64,000 nt of DNA from Hydrocarboniphaga sp. (GCF_028291725.1 NZ_JAQGNT010000051.1:98705-162704); one strand, 5' to 3'. Shown: positions 34,864-44,801, numbered from the stretch's first letter. Program-made: numbers and translations. The notes: a model not told the origin generated them from the letters alone.

Positions 34864-35589
34864 ATGGCAAGGAGAAGGTTTTTGTTGCGAAATTCAGTTG
34901 TTGCCGTCGCCGTGCTGTGTGCCGGTTGCGCCAGCTATGCCACTCCGGGTGGCCCGGTCCGTCTCGACCAGATCGGCGGCGGCGATAACGGCGAAGTCGT
35001 AACGCGCCTGCCGGCGCCGCATTTTCCGGCCAGCATCGCGGTGGTCCGCGTGCAGGCGCCGGAATACAAGTCATATACCGCGGACAGCTACGGCAAAGGC
35101 CGTTTCAGCCTGGTGACCGCGCAGGAGCTGCTCAACGAAGAACAGGTCAAGAGTCTGACGACCTGGCCGGCCGTGGACAGCGCGACGACGCTGAATCCGG
35201 CACTGCTGCCGATCAAGCTCGAATCGCTAGGCGACCTGCGCCTGGCGGCCGCCAAGCTGCAAGCCGATATCCTGCTCGTGTTCACCGTCGAGACCGCATT
35301 CCAGGTCAAGGGGCAGGCCTATGCGCCGCTCAGCTCGATCAAGCTCGGCGGCGCGCCGGACGCCGATGCCTCCGTGAGTTCCACCGCGTCGGCGGTGTTC
35401 ACCGATGTGCGTACCGGCTACACCTACGGGTCGGCCCAAGCCACGGCCAAACTCGGTGATCTGGCCAGCAGCTGGGGCTCGGCTGCGGTTGTCGACAAGC
35501 GGCGCCTGGAGGCCGAGCACCTGGCATTCACGCAGCTGCTGGCGGAAGTCGAGAAAACCTGGGCCGGCATCGCCACCCAGTACCAATGA
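34864..35589 (+). CDS. Lipoprotein of unknown function, coupled to the next gene
   Basis: A 241-residue predicted lipoprotein (RRFLLRNSVVAVAVLCAGC, lipobox before Cys22). The mature domain has no recognised family: FPASIAVVRVQAPEYKSYTADSYGKG, LRLAAAKLQADILLVFTVET, FTDVRTGYTYGSAQATAKLG. ATG at 34864 is used, but AAGGAG at 34869-34874 is ideally placed for a TTG at 34882, which would give a shorter yet usable signal. Its stop overlaps the next start (ATGA), so the two proteins are probably made together and may interact. Confidence 0.65.
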   Translation: MARRRFLLRNSVVAVAVLCAGCASYATPGGPVRLDQIGGGDNGEVVTRLPAPHFPASIAVVRVQAPEYKSYTADSYGKGRFSLVTAQELLNEEQVKSLTTWPAVDSATTLNPALLPIKLESLGDLRLAAAKLQADILLVFTVETAFQVKGQAYAPLSSIKLGGAPDADASVSSTASAVFTDVRTGYTYGSAQATAKLGDLASSWGSAAVVDKRRLEAEHLAFTQLLAEVEKTWAGIATQYQ

Positions 35590-38210
35590 TCACGTCCATG
35601 AACACGCGCGGTTTCAAGTCGCTCACCGATTCCGGAAGTATCGCTATGGCGCTGCGATTGTGTCTGCTGTTTCTTGCAAGCCTGGCGGCGGGTGTGGCCC
35701 AGGCCGCGGCCCCGGCACCGTTCGATCTTGCCGGCCCGACGCTCGACGTCGTCGTCACGCGCGGCAAGACCATCCTGCCGGCGTCCGAGGTTCCGAATCT
35801 GGCCGAAGGCGACAAGATCTGGATCAAGCCGGAATTCCCGGCCTCGCAGTCCGCCGACTATCTGATGGTCGCGGCGTTCCTCAGCGGCTCGACCAATCCG
35901 CCGCCGGAGAGCTGGTTTTTTCCGTGCAAGACCTGGACCGGCAAGTGTTCCAAGGAAGGCCTGACCATCACCGTGCCCAAGGGCGCGCAGCAGGTCTTGG
36001 TGCTGCTGGCACCCTCCACCAATGGCGACATGAATGCGCTGGTCAGCGCCGTGCGCGGCCGCCCCGGCGCCTTCGTGCGGGCGACGCAGGATCTGAACCA
36101 GGCTGCGCTGGATCGTTCACGCCTGGAGCGTTATCTGGACGCGATCCACGTGCTCAACCAGGGCGATCCGGCGGTGCTGAAGGAAGTCGCGCCGCTGCTG
36201 GCGCGCAGCCTCGCGATCAAGGTCGACGAGAAATGCCTGGACAAGATTCCGCTGCTGCAGGCGGCATGTCTGACGCAGGGCCAGGAGGCGCTGATCCTCA
36301 ATGATGGCCACAGCATGTCGATCGCCGAAACCCTGACCAGCGGCCCCGGCGCCGACCTGGTGATGGCGGCCGCGGCGACGCCGGAACTTGGCTACGGCGT
36401 GTACAGCCCGTATATCGCGTCGGTGCTCGACATCGTCAGAATCCTGGATTCCTTCGGCACCGCGCAGTTCCAGTACATCCCGGCGCTGTCCTCGCAGAAA
36501 GGCGACAAGCTGGCTTTGACGCTCAATGCCGCGCCGTCGTTCTACAGCCCCAAGTCGGTGCTGGTCGTGGCGCTGCCGGCGATCGAGAAGAAAGCCTCGC
36601 TGCCGCCGCTGCGCCCGGTCGATCCGACCGATATCTATTGCGCCGGCCGCTCGGCGCTGTTGCTGCCGGTCGAGGGAGCACCGCTGGCGTTCTCCACAGG
36701 TTTCGCCCACGACATCACGCTGACCTTGAGTGGCAAGGACGGCAAGACGATCCGCCTGCCGGCGCGCGCCGATGCCGCGCAGGGCGGCTACGTCGTCAAC
36801 ACCTCGAGCCTGCAGGGCGCCGCGCTCGGCGACGCGGTGCGCGCGCAGCTGCAGGGCTACTGGGGCTTTGAAACCTACCAGGGGCCGACGTTCTCGCTGA
36901 AGAACGCCAATGCCAACGCCTGGACGCTAGCCGACGACGACGAAGATGCGCTGATTGTCGGCCGTCAGGACACCGTGCGCCTGCGTGCCAGCAGCAGCAG
37001 CTGCGTCGACGGCATCATGCTCAGGGACCCGGCCGGCAAGGAGCTGAAAGCCGAGTGGAAGACGGTCAAGCCCGGCGAAGTCGAGGTCAAGCTGCCGCTG
37101 CAAAACGCGCAGCCCGGCGCGATGACCTTGATGATCACGCAATCCGGCGTCAGCGAGCCGCACCCGGTGCCGATACAGGTGTTCTCCAACGCCGGGCGCC
37201 TCGACAGCTTCGCGATGCACGCCGGCGATTCGCAGGGCACGCTCAAAGGCAGCCGTCTCGACGAGGTGGCGAGCCTGGTCATCGGCGCGGTCAGCTTCGC
37301 GCCCGGCGAGCTGTCGACGCAGGGTGGCAGCGACTCGCTGACGATGGTCGCGCAGGATGCGCAGGCCGCCGCCGCGCTCAAGCCGGACAACGGCATCGCC
37401 GCCCGGGTGACGCTGAAGGACGGCCGCGTTTCGCGCGTCACCGCCAGCATCGATGCGCCGCGTCCCAAGGTCACGCTGATCAGCAAGAACGTGCAGCCGT
37501 CGCGCTCCAGCGGCGACAGCAACATCCAGCTTGCCAACCAGGACGAGCTGCCGCAGGACGCGCGCTTCACGTTCTCGGTACGCGCGCAGACGCCGGCGAC
37601 GTTCCCGCCGGATCAGGCGATCGAGGTGGCGACCGCGGACGAGGCGTTCTCGGCCAAGCTGACCATCGCCAACGGCGGCATCCGGCTCGGCGACGCCAAG
37701 GTCGCGCTGGTCACGCTCGACCCGGTCAAGGCCTTCGGCTTCTCGGCATTCGGGCCGTTGAAATTCCGGCCCATCGCCAACGCGGTCAACGGTGACTGGC
37801 AGCCGCTGGTGTCGCTGGTGCGTCTGCCGGTGCTGAAGGAACTCAAGTGCCCGGCCAGCGCCGAGCGCGCCTGCAAGCTGTCCGGCTCTGATCTGTTCCT
37901 GGTGGATTCGGTATCCGGCAATCCGCAGTTCGATCAGGCGGTGCAGGTATCGGATGGCTTCCCCGGCTACAGCCTGCCGGTGCCGCATCCGACGGACGGC
38001 CGGCTCTACCTGAAGCTGCGCGACGATCCGAGTGTGATCAACACCGTGGCGCTGGAAGTGCAAGTGCTGCCGCCGTCGCCGGACGAGATCGAGCGCGACG
38101 CGGCGAAGAAAGAGGCGGAGCGCTCCAGGAAGGAGCCGCCGGCCGATGCCAGCCCGTCGAACGCGCCGGCGCCCGTGCCCGCTGCGCAGAGCGCTACGCC
38201 CGCGCCGTAG
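35586..38210 (+). CDS. Large secreted protein of unknown function
   Basis: 874 residues with a signal peptide (ALRLCLLFLASLAAGVAQA, residues ~21-40). The remaining sequence looks like several beta-sandwich modules with scattered Cys (FPCKTWTGKC, KCLDKIPLLQAAC, KCPASAERACKL) and ends in a Glu/Lys then Pro/Ala-rich tail. The ATG at 35586 overlaps the lipoprotein stop; 35598 is another possible start. I recognise no domain. The pairing with a lipoprotein suggests an envelope complex. Confidence 0.6.
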   Translation: MITSMNTRGFKSLTDSGSIAMALRLCLLFLASLAAGVAQAAAPAPFDLAGPTLDVVVTRGKTILPASEVPNLAEGDKIWIKPEFPASQSADYLMVAAFLSGSTNPPPESWFFPCKTWTGKCSKEGLTITVPKGAQQVLVLLAPSTNGDMNALVSAVRGRPGAFVRATQDLNQAALDRSRLERYLDAIHVLNQGDPAVLKEVAPLLARSLAIKVDEKCLDKIPLLQAACLTQGQEALILNDGHSMSIAETLTSGPGADLVMAAAATPELGYGVYSPYIASVLDIVRILDSFGTAQFQYIPALSSQKGDKLALTLNAAPSFYSPKSVLVVALPAIEKKASLPPLRPVDPTDIYCAGRSALLLPVEGAPLAFSTGFAHDITLTLSGKDGKTIRLPARADAAQGGYVVNTSSLQGAALGDAVRAQLQGYWGFETYQGPTFSLKNANANAWTLADDDEDALIVGRQDTVRLRASSSSCVDGIMLRDPAGKELKAEWKTVKPGEVEVKLPLQNAQPGAMTLMITQSGVSEPHPVPIQVFSNAGRLDSFAMHAGDSQGTLKGSRLDEVASLVIGAVSFAPGELSTQGGSDSLTMVAQDAQAAAALKPDNGIAARVTLKDGRVSRVTASIDAPRPKVTLISKNVQPSRSSGDSNIQLANQDELPQDARFTFSVRAQTPATFPPDQAIEVATADEAFSAKLTIANGGIRLGDAKVALVTLDPVKAFGFSAFGPLKFRPIANAVNGDWQPLVSLVRLPVLKELKCPASAERACKLSGSDLFLVDSVSGNPQFDQAVQVSDGFPGYSLPVPHPTDGRLYLKLRDDPSVINTVALEVQVLPPSPDEIERDAAKKEAERSRKEPPADASPSNAPAPVPAAQSATPAP

Positions 38211-38228
38211 GCGGGGCGCCCGCCCGGC

Positions 38229-39470
38229 TTACACAGCCGATAGGCGCGCGCCTATCCCCGGCAGAACCGGCGACCCAACAGCGGCCGCCAGGCGCGACCG
38301 GTACCCGGTGATCCAGGCGCCGACTTCGTTGCCCGGGATCGCGCGGGCCAGGTAGTAGCCCTGCGCCAGATCGCAGCCGATCATGCGCAGGTATTCCAGC
38401 GTCGCCGCGTCTTCCACGCCTTCGGCGGTCACGCACAGCCCCAGGCTGTGGCCGAGCGCCACGGTGGCTTCGATGATGGCGCGCGATTCGCTGGATTGCA
38501 GGGCCGACATGACGAAGCTCTTGTCGATCTTCATTTCCGAAAAAGGCATCCGTACCAACTGCGCCATCGACGAGTAACCCGTGCCGAAATCGTCGATAGA
38601 CACCTGGAACCCGTTCAGGCGCAAGCGAGTCAGCACATCCAGCGAGTTGATCGACTGATCCATCGCGCTGGTTTCGGTGGCTTCGAAAATCAGGCGCTTC
38701 GGATCGATCGCATGCTGACGGCTTCGTGCCAGCAGCCGGTCGGCGAGGCCCAGATCGTTGAGCACCAGCGGCGACAGATTCACCGAGATCGACCAATCCG
38801 CGTCGGCGAACGAGCGGGCAAGCCAGGCGAAGGATTGCTCGACGACCAGGTCGGTGATCGGCCGGATCAGGCCGCTGCTCTCCGCCACCGGGATGAACCG
38901 GTCGGGCAGGATGGTGCCGGCAATCGGGTGATGCCATCGGAGCAGCGCCTCGAAACCGGCGAGTTGGCCGCCGCTGCAGTGCACCTTGGGCTGGTAGTAG
39001 ACCTGCAACTCGTGCCGGGTCAGCGCCAGCTGCAACTCGGATGCGGTGACCGCGATCGTCAGCGGGTCGAATGGCACAGCTTGGGGTACGTCGATCAGCA
39101 AGGCGCGCAGCGCGCGGGGGGTAAAGGGCTTCGCCAGCACGCCAGCGAAATCCAGGTTGTGTTCGATGGCGAGCCGCCGCGCCGAATCCAGGATCCGGCT
39201 GCCGACTCCGCTGGCGATGATGATGCGTGCGCGGCAGCCTCGTTCCGCGAGACGCCTGACCACCTCGACGCCGTCCATGTCGGGCATCACCAGATCGATG
39301 ACCAGGTGAGTCGGACTCCAGGCATCGAGCGTCTGAAAGAACGCATCGGCATTCGTCGTGGCCCGCGCCTCGCAAGTGGCCGAGCGGGCGGCGAGGGCGA
39401 TGACCTGGCCGACATCCGCCTGGTCATCGAGGATCAGTAAACGCATCGCGGGATCGGGCAGGCTCAACAT
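38229..39470 (-). CDS. Response regulator with EAL (c-di-GMP phosphodiesterase) output
   Basis: About 413 residues. An N-terminal receiver domain (MRLLILDDQ..., phospho-acceptor Asp in LVIDLVMPDMDG, Lys in VLAKPFTP) is joined to an EAL domain with its catalytic features: FEALLRW, SVNLSP, FEATETS, SIDDFGTGYSS, KIDKSFV and AEGVED. It would hydrolyse c-di-GMP. The chosen ATG (39470) overlaps the histidine-kinase stop (ATGTTGA), implying coupled translation and a cognate pair; internal ATG 39446 is an alternative. Confidence 0.87.
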   Translation of the reverse strand: MLSLPDPAMRLLILDDQADVGQVIALAARSATCEARATTNADAFFQTLDAWSPTHLVIDLVMPDMDGVEVVRRLAERGCRARIIIASGVGSRILDSARRLAIEHNLDFAGVLAKPFTPRALRALLIDVPQAVPFDPLTIAVTASELQLALTRHELQVYYQPKVHCSGGQLAGFEALLRWHHPIAGTILPDRFIPVAESSGLIRPITDLVVEQSFAWLARSFADADWSISVNLSPLVLNDLGLADRLLARSRQHAIDPKRLIFEATETSAMDQSINSLDVLTRLRLNGFQVSIDDFGTGYSSMAQLVRMPFSEMKIDKSFVMSALQSSESRAIIEATVALGHSLGLCVTAEGVEDAATLEYLRMIGCDLAQGYYLARAIPGNEVGAWITGYRSRLAAAVGSPVLPGIGARLSAV

Positions 39471-42082
39471 GTCTCGCATACCGGAGTCGCGAGTGCGGAC
39501 CGCAGCTTCTGAGCCAGCTCGGCGCGCTGATAGGGCTTGCCGAGGAAGTGCACTTCGCCGCTCAGGCCGCACTGCGTCAGTGCCGCATTGTCGGTGTAGC
39601 CCGAGGTATACAGGACTTTGAGATCGGGTTGAATCTTGCGGGCTGCCCGTGCCAGATCGGCGCCGTTCATGCCGCCGGGCATGACCACGTCGGTGAACAA
39701 CAGATCGATATCCGGGTTGAGCCGCATCGCTTCCAGTGCGACATCCCCGTTGGCCGCGGTGATCACCCGATAGCCAAGACCGTCGAGTTGAGTCTTGGCG
39801 AAGATCCGCAGCAACTCCTCGTCCTCGACCAGCAGTACGGTTTCCGAGCCGCCGACCGTGGCGCTTTTTGCCACCGGCCCGGCGGCGGCGGCGGAAGCGG
39901 GCTGCTGGGAAATCGGCAGGTACATCTGTACCGATGTGCCCTTGCCGACTTCGGACTCGATCGAAACATGGCCATGCGATTGCTTGACGAAGCCGTAGAC
40001 CATCGACAGGCCCAGCCCGGTCCCCTTGCCGAACTCCTTGGTCGTGAAAAACGGATCGAACACGCGCTTCAGATTCTGCTGGGCAATCCCGAGGCCGTTG
40101 TCGGATACCGCGACGCGGACATAGTGCCCTGCGCTGACGTCGATGTGCCCGCTGATGTCGGCGGAGTCGAGCACGGCCTGATCAATGCTGATGGTGATAT
40201 GCCGCGAGGGCATGCCCGCCATCGAGTCTCTTGCGTTGATGCACAGGTTGAGGATGGCGTTCTCGAGTTGCGATGGATCGACCAAGGCCGGTGGTACTGT
40301 ATCGGCACTGCTGCGCTGGATGATGATCGCCTCGCTCATCGTCTGTTTCAGCAGGGCGGCCATGTTCGCAACCAGCGCGACGACGTCGACCGAGCTGGGT
40401 TCCAGCGCCTGACACCGGGCAAAGGCCAGCAACCGATGCGTCAGGTCGGCACCGCGCCGCGCGGCGCTGCAGTTCATCTCGGCCAGCATCCGCAGTTGAG
40501 GCTGAGCTTCCAGTTGCTCGACGAGGATCTCGGCATTGCCCAGGATCACCGTCAGCAGATTGTTGAAATCGTGGGCGACGCCACCGGTCAGCTGGCCCAC
40601 CGTTTCGAGCCGCTGCGATTGTTGCAGCTGCTCCTCGATCGAGACCCGCTTGGTGATGTCGGTGCTGATCGACAACACCGATTTGGGCCGCCCCTCTTCG
40701 TCGCGCACCAGCGTCGAATGGCGCTCGACGATCAGCGTGCTGCCGTCCTTGCGCTGCTGGACGATGCGCCCGCGCCATTCTCCGGTTTCGATCAGAGCAG
40801 CCATCGCGGCACCGTACTCGGCCGGGTCCCGATGCAGCAGGGTTTCGGCCGACAGGCCCAGAACTTCGCCTGCGGCCCAGCCGTAGATGCGCTCCGCGCC
40901 CTGGTTCCAGTAAAGAATGCGCGAATCGATTCCGCGAACGACGATCGCATCCCGCGCCTTGTCCAGCAGCGAGGCCTGCTCGCGCACCCGGTCTTCCAGC
41001 TGAGTGCGCTGTGTTACCGCACGCTGCAACTCGGCGAGCGCGGCCTCGGCCTTGTCCCGGTCGCGCGTCGCGTTCTGCATCATGGCGTGCAGAGCATGCT
41101 CGGATTCGCGGACTTTCGCGGTGCGCTCGAGTACGCGCGCCTCCAATTCCAGGTTTTGATCCGTCGAGCGCGCCAGTGCAACAGTGCGCTCGGCCAAACG
41201 GGCATCGGTCAGCGCGGCCAGCAGCGTGCCGGTCAGAAACAGCAGAACACAGACACCGACGGCGCTCGCGATCATGCCGTTACTGAGCTTGGACGGATCG
41301 CCGAAGCAGATCGTGTCGGGAGCAAAAGCGGTCGCCGCCATGCCGGTGTAGTGCATGCCGGTGATCGCCATGCCCATCACCAGCGCGCCGCCGGCCTTCT
41401 CGCGGAATGCGGTCACAATGGTTTCGCGGCGCAGCCGGGCGGCGATGTACAGCGCCACGATCGATGCACCGACGGCGATCACCATGGAAGCGGTGACCAG
41501 TACCGGGTTGTAGCGCGGGCCGGGGAGCACCTGCAGCGCCGCCATACCGCTGTAGTGCATCGCGACGATGCCGCTGCCCATGGCGACACCGGCGGGCAGC
41601 AGGCGCGCCAGGGGCAGATCGCCGGTCCGGAGCACGTTGAGTGCGATCGCCGAGGCCGCCACCGCGAACAGCGCGGACAGCGCGGTGTCGGCAAGGTCAT
41701 AGGACACGGCGATCGGTAAACGCAGCGCGAGCATGCCGACGAAATGCATCGACCAGATGCCAAGGCCCATCGCGCAAGCGCCGGCCCCCAGCCACAGCCG
41801 CGTCACCGTTTTGCCGGTGCTGGACGACACGCGGCCGGCCATGTCCAGGGCGACGAACGATGCCGACACCGCGACGATGTACGACAGCAGAACCAGGATC
41901 AGGTTGTAGCTCGGGCTCAAGGCAACGCTGCCCGATATCGGCCCGAACGCAAGAGGGTTGCGATGCTCACAAGGCAAATTCCCAGGAAAATGACGGACGC
42001 ACCGTCCTTGATCTCTAAAGCTTCCTTGCAAGCCATGCGGCAACAGCGATCGGCCGACGAACACTGTACGCCTCGGCGTCAC
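39464..42082 (-). CDS. MHYT-PAS hybrid sensor histidine kinase
   Basis: Up to 872 residues. Seven-helix MHYT sensor (MHFVGM, MHYSGM, MHYTGM motifs, residues ~55-290), thought to sense a diatomic gas via metal. A short coiled coil and PAS domain (~360-480) follow, then HisKA/HATPase (H-box [11 protein letters not shown]-box [26 protein letters not shown]) and a C-terminal receiver ([26 protein letters not shown]). It hands over to the EAL regulator encoded immediately downstream. The first ~50 residues are not typical of MHYT proteins, so the real start may be a TTG near 41920-41950. Confidence 0.85.
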   Translation of the reverse strand: MTPRRTVFVGRSLLPHGLQGSFRDQGRCVRHFPGNLPCEHRNPLAFGPISGSVALSPSYNLILVLLSYIVAVSASFVALDMAGRVSSSTGKTVTRLWLGAGACAMGLGIWSMHFVGMLALRLPIAVSYDLADTALSALFAVAASAIALNVLRTGDLPLARLLPAGVAMGSGIVAMHYSGMAALQVLPGPRYNPVLVTASMVIAVGASIVALYIAARLRRETIVTAFREKAGGALVMGMAITGMHYTGMAATAFAPDTICFGDPSKLSNGMIASAVGVCVLLFLTGTLLAALTDARLAERTVALARSTDQNLELEARVLERTAKVRESEHALHAMMQNATRDRDKAEAALAELQRAVTQRTQLEDRVREQASLLDKARDAIVVRGIDSRILYWNQGAERIYGWAAGEVLGLSAETLLHRDPAEYGAAMAALIETGEWRGRIVQQRKDGSTLIVERHSTLVRDEEGRPKSVLSISTDITKRVSIEEQLQQSQRLETVGQLTGGVAHDFNNLLTVILGNAEILVEQLEAQPQLRMLAEMNCSAARRGADLTHRLLAFARCQALEPSSVDVVALVANMAALLKQTMSEAIIIQRSSADTVPPALVDPSQLENAILNLCINARDSMAGMPSRHITISIDQAVLDSADISGHIDVSAGHYVRVAVSDNGLGIAQQNLKRVFDPFFTTKEFGKGTGLGLSMVYGFVKQSHGHVSIESEVGKGTSVQMYLPISQQPASAAAAGPVAKSATVGGSETVLLVEDEELLRIFAKTQLDGLGYRVITAANGDVALEAMRLNPDIDLLFTDVVMPGGMNGADLARAARKIQPDLKVLYTSGYTDNAALTQCGLSGEVHFLGKPYQRAELAQKLRSALATPVCETC

Positions 42083-42217
42083 CGACGCTGGACCGACTAT
42101 CGGATGCCGGCAACCGGCTGTTGGACGGCAGGCCGCGCGCAGCGGACTGTATCCGGCGCGGCGCCACTCCCGGCTCCGCCGCAGCAGTGAAGCGGCGGGA
42201 GTGGCTATGGTTACTGC

Positions 42218-42688
42218 TTACTTGCCTTTCTTGCCCGGGCCATTGCCGTTGCCGTTACCGTGGCCATTGCCATGCCCGTTGTTGCCATGACCGTGGTCAT
42301 CGTCATGACCATGGTCGTCGCCATGGTCATGGTCATGGTCATAGCCGCCGCCGTGGCTCTGCCGGTAGTGCGGCGCGTATTCGTTGGTATACCAATCGTC
42401 CCGGACGAAGTAGACCGGCCGTCCACAGGCGTTGTAGCTGGCGCAATGTTTGTCCCAATGCTTCTCATGGCCAGGCGGCACGCGCAGATACACAGGCCCA
42501 CCCACGTATTCGACCTGCTGTCTGATGATGACCGGCCTTTCGTAGATCACGCGCGGCTGCGGGAAATCGCCGATGTTGATCTGGCCATAGAAACCTGGCT
42601 GACCTACGTTGACGGAGACGCCGATGTCGGCGGCGAATGCCGGTGAGGCCAATGCCGCCAGTCCAGCGATGATCAGTATTTTTTTCAT
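42218..42688 (-). CDS. Exported His/Gly/Asn-rich protein
   Basis: A 156-residue protein with signal peptide MKKILIIAGLAALASPAFA. A conserved-looking domain (SVNVGQPGFYGQINIGDFPQPRVIYERPVII..., PVYLRVPPGHEKHWDKHCASYNACGRPVYFVRDDWY) has two Cys and recurs in many proteobacterial exported proteins of unknown role. A low-complexity tail of HD, HG and GN repeats could bind metal ions. GGGGGA lies properly before the ATG at 42688. The tail DNA is a short-period tandem repeat. Confidence 0.7.
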   Translation of the reverse strand: MKKILIIAGLAALASPAFAADIGVSVNVGQPGFYGQINIGDFPQPRVIYERPVIIRQQVEYVGGPVYLRVPPGHEKHWDKHCASYNACGRPVYFVRDDWYTNEYAPHYRQSHGGGYDHDHDHGDDHGHDDDHGHGNNGHGNGHGNGNGNGPGKKGK

Positions 42689-42890
42689 TTTCAGTGATTC
42701 CCCCAGGTGGTTGTTTACAGAAACATCGACTGACGACGCGATCGCCGGCACGCGGGGAAAATCCAAGGAAACGAGGCTACGGCTCGGCATTCGTCCGCTT
42801 GCGGATCATAAGGCCCCAACTCTTGAACTGGCCCTGAATACAGCCTCGGGCGGCGCGTCGAGCTCATGTCGGGACACTGCCATGCAAATA

Positions 42891-42918
42891 GCAAGGGCCG
42901 CATGGAGCGGCCCTTGCT
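42891..42918 (-). terminator. Hairpin after the beta-barrel gene
   Basis: GCAAGGGCCGC and GCGGCCCTTGC form an 11-bp stem with a ~6-base loop, 54 bases after the stop at 42972. The T-run on the minus strand is weak, so termination is likely but not certain. Confidence 0.55.
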
Positions 42919-42971
42919 CACATCGCTCGGAGCCGTGTGATCTGCTCCGAAGTAAGACGCGCCGTCCTGCG

Positions 42972-43562
42972 TCAGAAGCGGCCGATAAACAGGATGCCGA
43001 TATTGTTGGCGTTGTACTTGTTGCCGAACTCGTCCTGGTAATCCATGAACGTGTACGTCAACGCCACAAACGACCAGCCCGCTTCTATCGTGCCGCCGGT
43101 GGCGTCGTCGAAGTCGAGATCGGGCCCGAGATCGTCGCCGTGAAACTTGATGCCGCTGTGATGCACGATGCCGCCGCCGACATACCACTTGCTGTTGAAG
43201 AAATAATCCGCGACGGCTTTGAGCACGATGCGATCGACGTAGATGTCGGCGTTATTGGCCTTGGTCGTGACGTACTTGTAGCCGACGGTGCCGCGGAAAT
43301 CCCAGTTGGACTCCGTATGAAAATGCGCGCCGCCCGAAATCGTGACGCCGTCACCGGCATCGACGGTCTGATCGGAGTCGTCGGTGAAAGTGACCGTGGC
43401 GATGTGATCGCCGCCGAATTCACCGGCGCCTTCCAGCACAAAACCCAGGCCGGCATGGACCGGATAGGCTAGCTGCACCATCGGTGCCTGGGCAAAGACG
43501 GCAGAAGTACAGACGGACAGCAGCAGGCCGGCCGCGGCGGAGGCCGTGCGAAAGATAGACAT
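42972..43562 (-). CDS. Small outer-membrane beta-barrel protein
   Basis: 196 residues: signal peptide MSIFRTASAAAGLLLSVCTSAVFA, then alternating beta strands (FRGTVGYKYVT, IVLKAVADYFFNSKWYVGGGIVHHSG, GWSFVALTYTFMDY) and a C-terminal Phe (GILFIGRF), as expected for an OmpW/OmpA-like 8-strand barrel. AAGGGGAA precedes the ATG. Cargo or function unknown. Confidence 0.72.
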   Translation of the reverse strand: MSIFRTASAAAGLLLSVCTSAVFAQAPMVQLAYPVHAGLGFVLEGAGEFGGDHIATVTFTDDSDQTVDAGDGVTISGGAHFHTESNWDFRGTVGYKYVTTKANNADIYVDRIVLKAVADYFFNSKWYVGGGIVHHSGIKFHGDDLGPDLDFDDATGGTIEAGWSFVALTYTFMDYQDEFGNKYNANNIGILFIGRF

Positions 43563-43765
43563 GATTCCCCTTGGTAGTGAAAGTGAAGGCGTGCCCCATA
43601 CACGCGGCCCCAGCTTAGAGGGGTGCTGCGCGCCGTTTCAAGCGGCCCTGCGGGCTTGGTGTGAATTGCCGCCCATTGCGCGCCCTGTAAAAACCGGCTT
43701 CACTCCGCGATGGCGCCGTGACAGACTGCGAACGCCATCCGCATGACGTTCTGGGGGAGTACGAA

Positions 43766-44323
43766 ATGCTTGTTCATCTCGCGTTACCGGTGCTGGTCGC
43801 CGCGATCCTGGTGTTTGTCAGCAGCAGCCTGATCCACATGGTCTTCAAGTGGCACAACTCCGACTACGGCAAGCTCGCCGACGAGGACGCGGTTCGCGCC
43901 GCGCTGCGGGCCTCAGTGTCCAAGCCCGGGCAATACGTGATTCCGTACTGTCTGGGCATGAAGGAGATGCAGTCGCCGGAGATGCAGGCCAAGTGGGTGG
44001 AAGGCCCGGTCGGGTTCATCCATGTGCGGCCCAACGGCATACCCAAGATGGGCCCGACGCTGGGCCAGTGGTTCGTGCTCAATGTTGTTGTCGCGGCGCT
44101 GGTGGCGCATGTGGCGTGTTCGGCCGTCGGTATCACCGGCGTCAACAGCCATCACCTGTTTCACGTGACCGCGCTGACCACGTTTCTCGCCTACGGCGTC
44201 GGCAGCCTCACCAGCGGCATCTGGAAAGGGCAGACCTGGGGCAGCGTCGCCAAGGATCTGCTAGACGCGCTGATCTATGGCCTCGTCAGCGGCGCGGCAT
44301 TCGCATGGCAGTGGCCGAGCTGA
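43766..44323 (+). CDS. Inner-membrane protein of unknown function
   Basis: 185 residues: an N-terminal TM (LALPVLVAAILVFVSSSLIHMVF), a loop (WHNSDYGKLADEDAVRAALRAS...YCLGMKEMQSPEMQAKW), and two or three more helices (WFVLNVVVAALVAHVACSAVG, LTTFLAYGVGSL, LIYGLVSGAAFAW). GGGGGAG before the ATG at 43766 supports that start over the upstream one at 43718. I do not recognise the family. A truncated YjbR remnant overlaps its 3' end. Confidence 0.65.
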   Translation: MLVHLALPVLVAAILVFVSSSLIHMVFKWHNSDYGKLADEDAVRAALRASVSKPGQYVIPYCLGMKEMQSPEMQAKWVEGPVGFIHVRPNGIPKMGPTLGQWFVLNVVVAALVAHVACSAVGITGVNSHHLFHVTALTTFLAYGVGSLTSGIWKGQTWGSVAKDLLDALIYGLVSGAAFAWQWPS

Positions 44324-44477
44324 AAGGCGCCGCCGCTGCGCAATGGCGCAAGCTGTTGCGTGTTGCGCAGCGCTTTCCCGGCGTCGAGGAATCGACGTCT
44401 TACAACACGCCCTCGCTGAAGCCTGGCGGATGCGGGCACCGAAGCGTCTGATCGACGAGTTCGACTGCGGTTGTTAG
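44305..44477 (+). pseudogene. MmcQ/YjbR-family remnant (internal deletion plus frameshift)
   Basis: The first part, from ATG 44305, reads WRKLLRVAQRFPGVEESTSYNTPSLK, the N-terminal signature of MmcQ/YjbR proteins. After ~44418 the C-terminal signature continues in another frame as ALAEAWRMRAPKRLIDEFD, ending at a TAG at 44477. The ~60 central residues usually found between these two parts are missing. The junction falls at about TCGCTGAAGC. The gene is therefore dead. Confidence 0.7.
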
Positions 44478-44567
44478 CGGCCCGCTCGGGTTCGCGGCGG
44501 TGTGCCGCGCTGTCTCGAACGACATCGGCGGTCGACGTGTTGCATGCCAAGCAAATTGCCTGCGGAA

Positions 44568-44585
44568 CTGTTTCAGTTTCAACAG
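44568..44585. promoter_or_regulatory. Candidate enhancer-binding site (UAS) for the sigma-54 regulator
   Basis: CTGTTTCAGTTTCAACAG, an imperfect palindrome. It agrees at 14 of 18 positions with the perfect palindrome at 56406-56423 and lies ~140 bases before the -24 element at 44725. Confidence 0.5.
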
Positions 44586-44724
44586 GCAGGCGGCCGACTC
44601 GGGTAAATCACCGCATCCGTCGGATTGACATTGATCATCGACCGTCGAAGAAACACCTTTCGATGCAAGGGATTACGCAGGTCAATATGGCTGGCCCGGA
44701 CCGATGAGCAAGTTCATTCGGGGA

Positions 44725-44740
44725 TGGCGCGCATGTTGCG
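44725..44740 (+). promoter_or_regulatory. Sigma-54 (-24/-12) promoter, cytochrome operon
   Basis: TGGCGCGCATGTTGCG fits the consensus TGGCACG-N4-TTGCW (GG at -24, GC at -12, correct spacing, conserved G at position 7). It lies 61 bases before the cytochrome c' start. Confidence 0.75.
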
Positions 44741-44801
44741 CTCCCAGGTCCGCTAACGGCGTTCTCCGCCTCCAAACCCATCGGCAATAACAACAGGACA
44801 T

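Larger units (their letters stand above)
44478..44801. other. Regulatory region upstream of the cytochrome c'/b561 operon
   Basis: 324 bases without a gene. It carries the sigma-54 promoter at 44725-44740 and a palindrome at 44568-44585, described separately. I see nothing else definite. Confidence 0.6.

Noticed and set aside
39548..41719. 723-residue plus-strand frame
   Set aside because: Lies opposite the MHYT histidine kinase; composition is typical of an antisense frame.
42235..42350. Tandem CCATNG-like repeats as a stand-alone satellite
   Set aside because: They are codon repeats encoding the His/Asp/Gly/Asn tail of the exported protein at 42218-42688.
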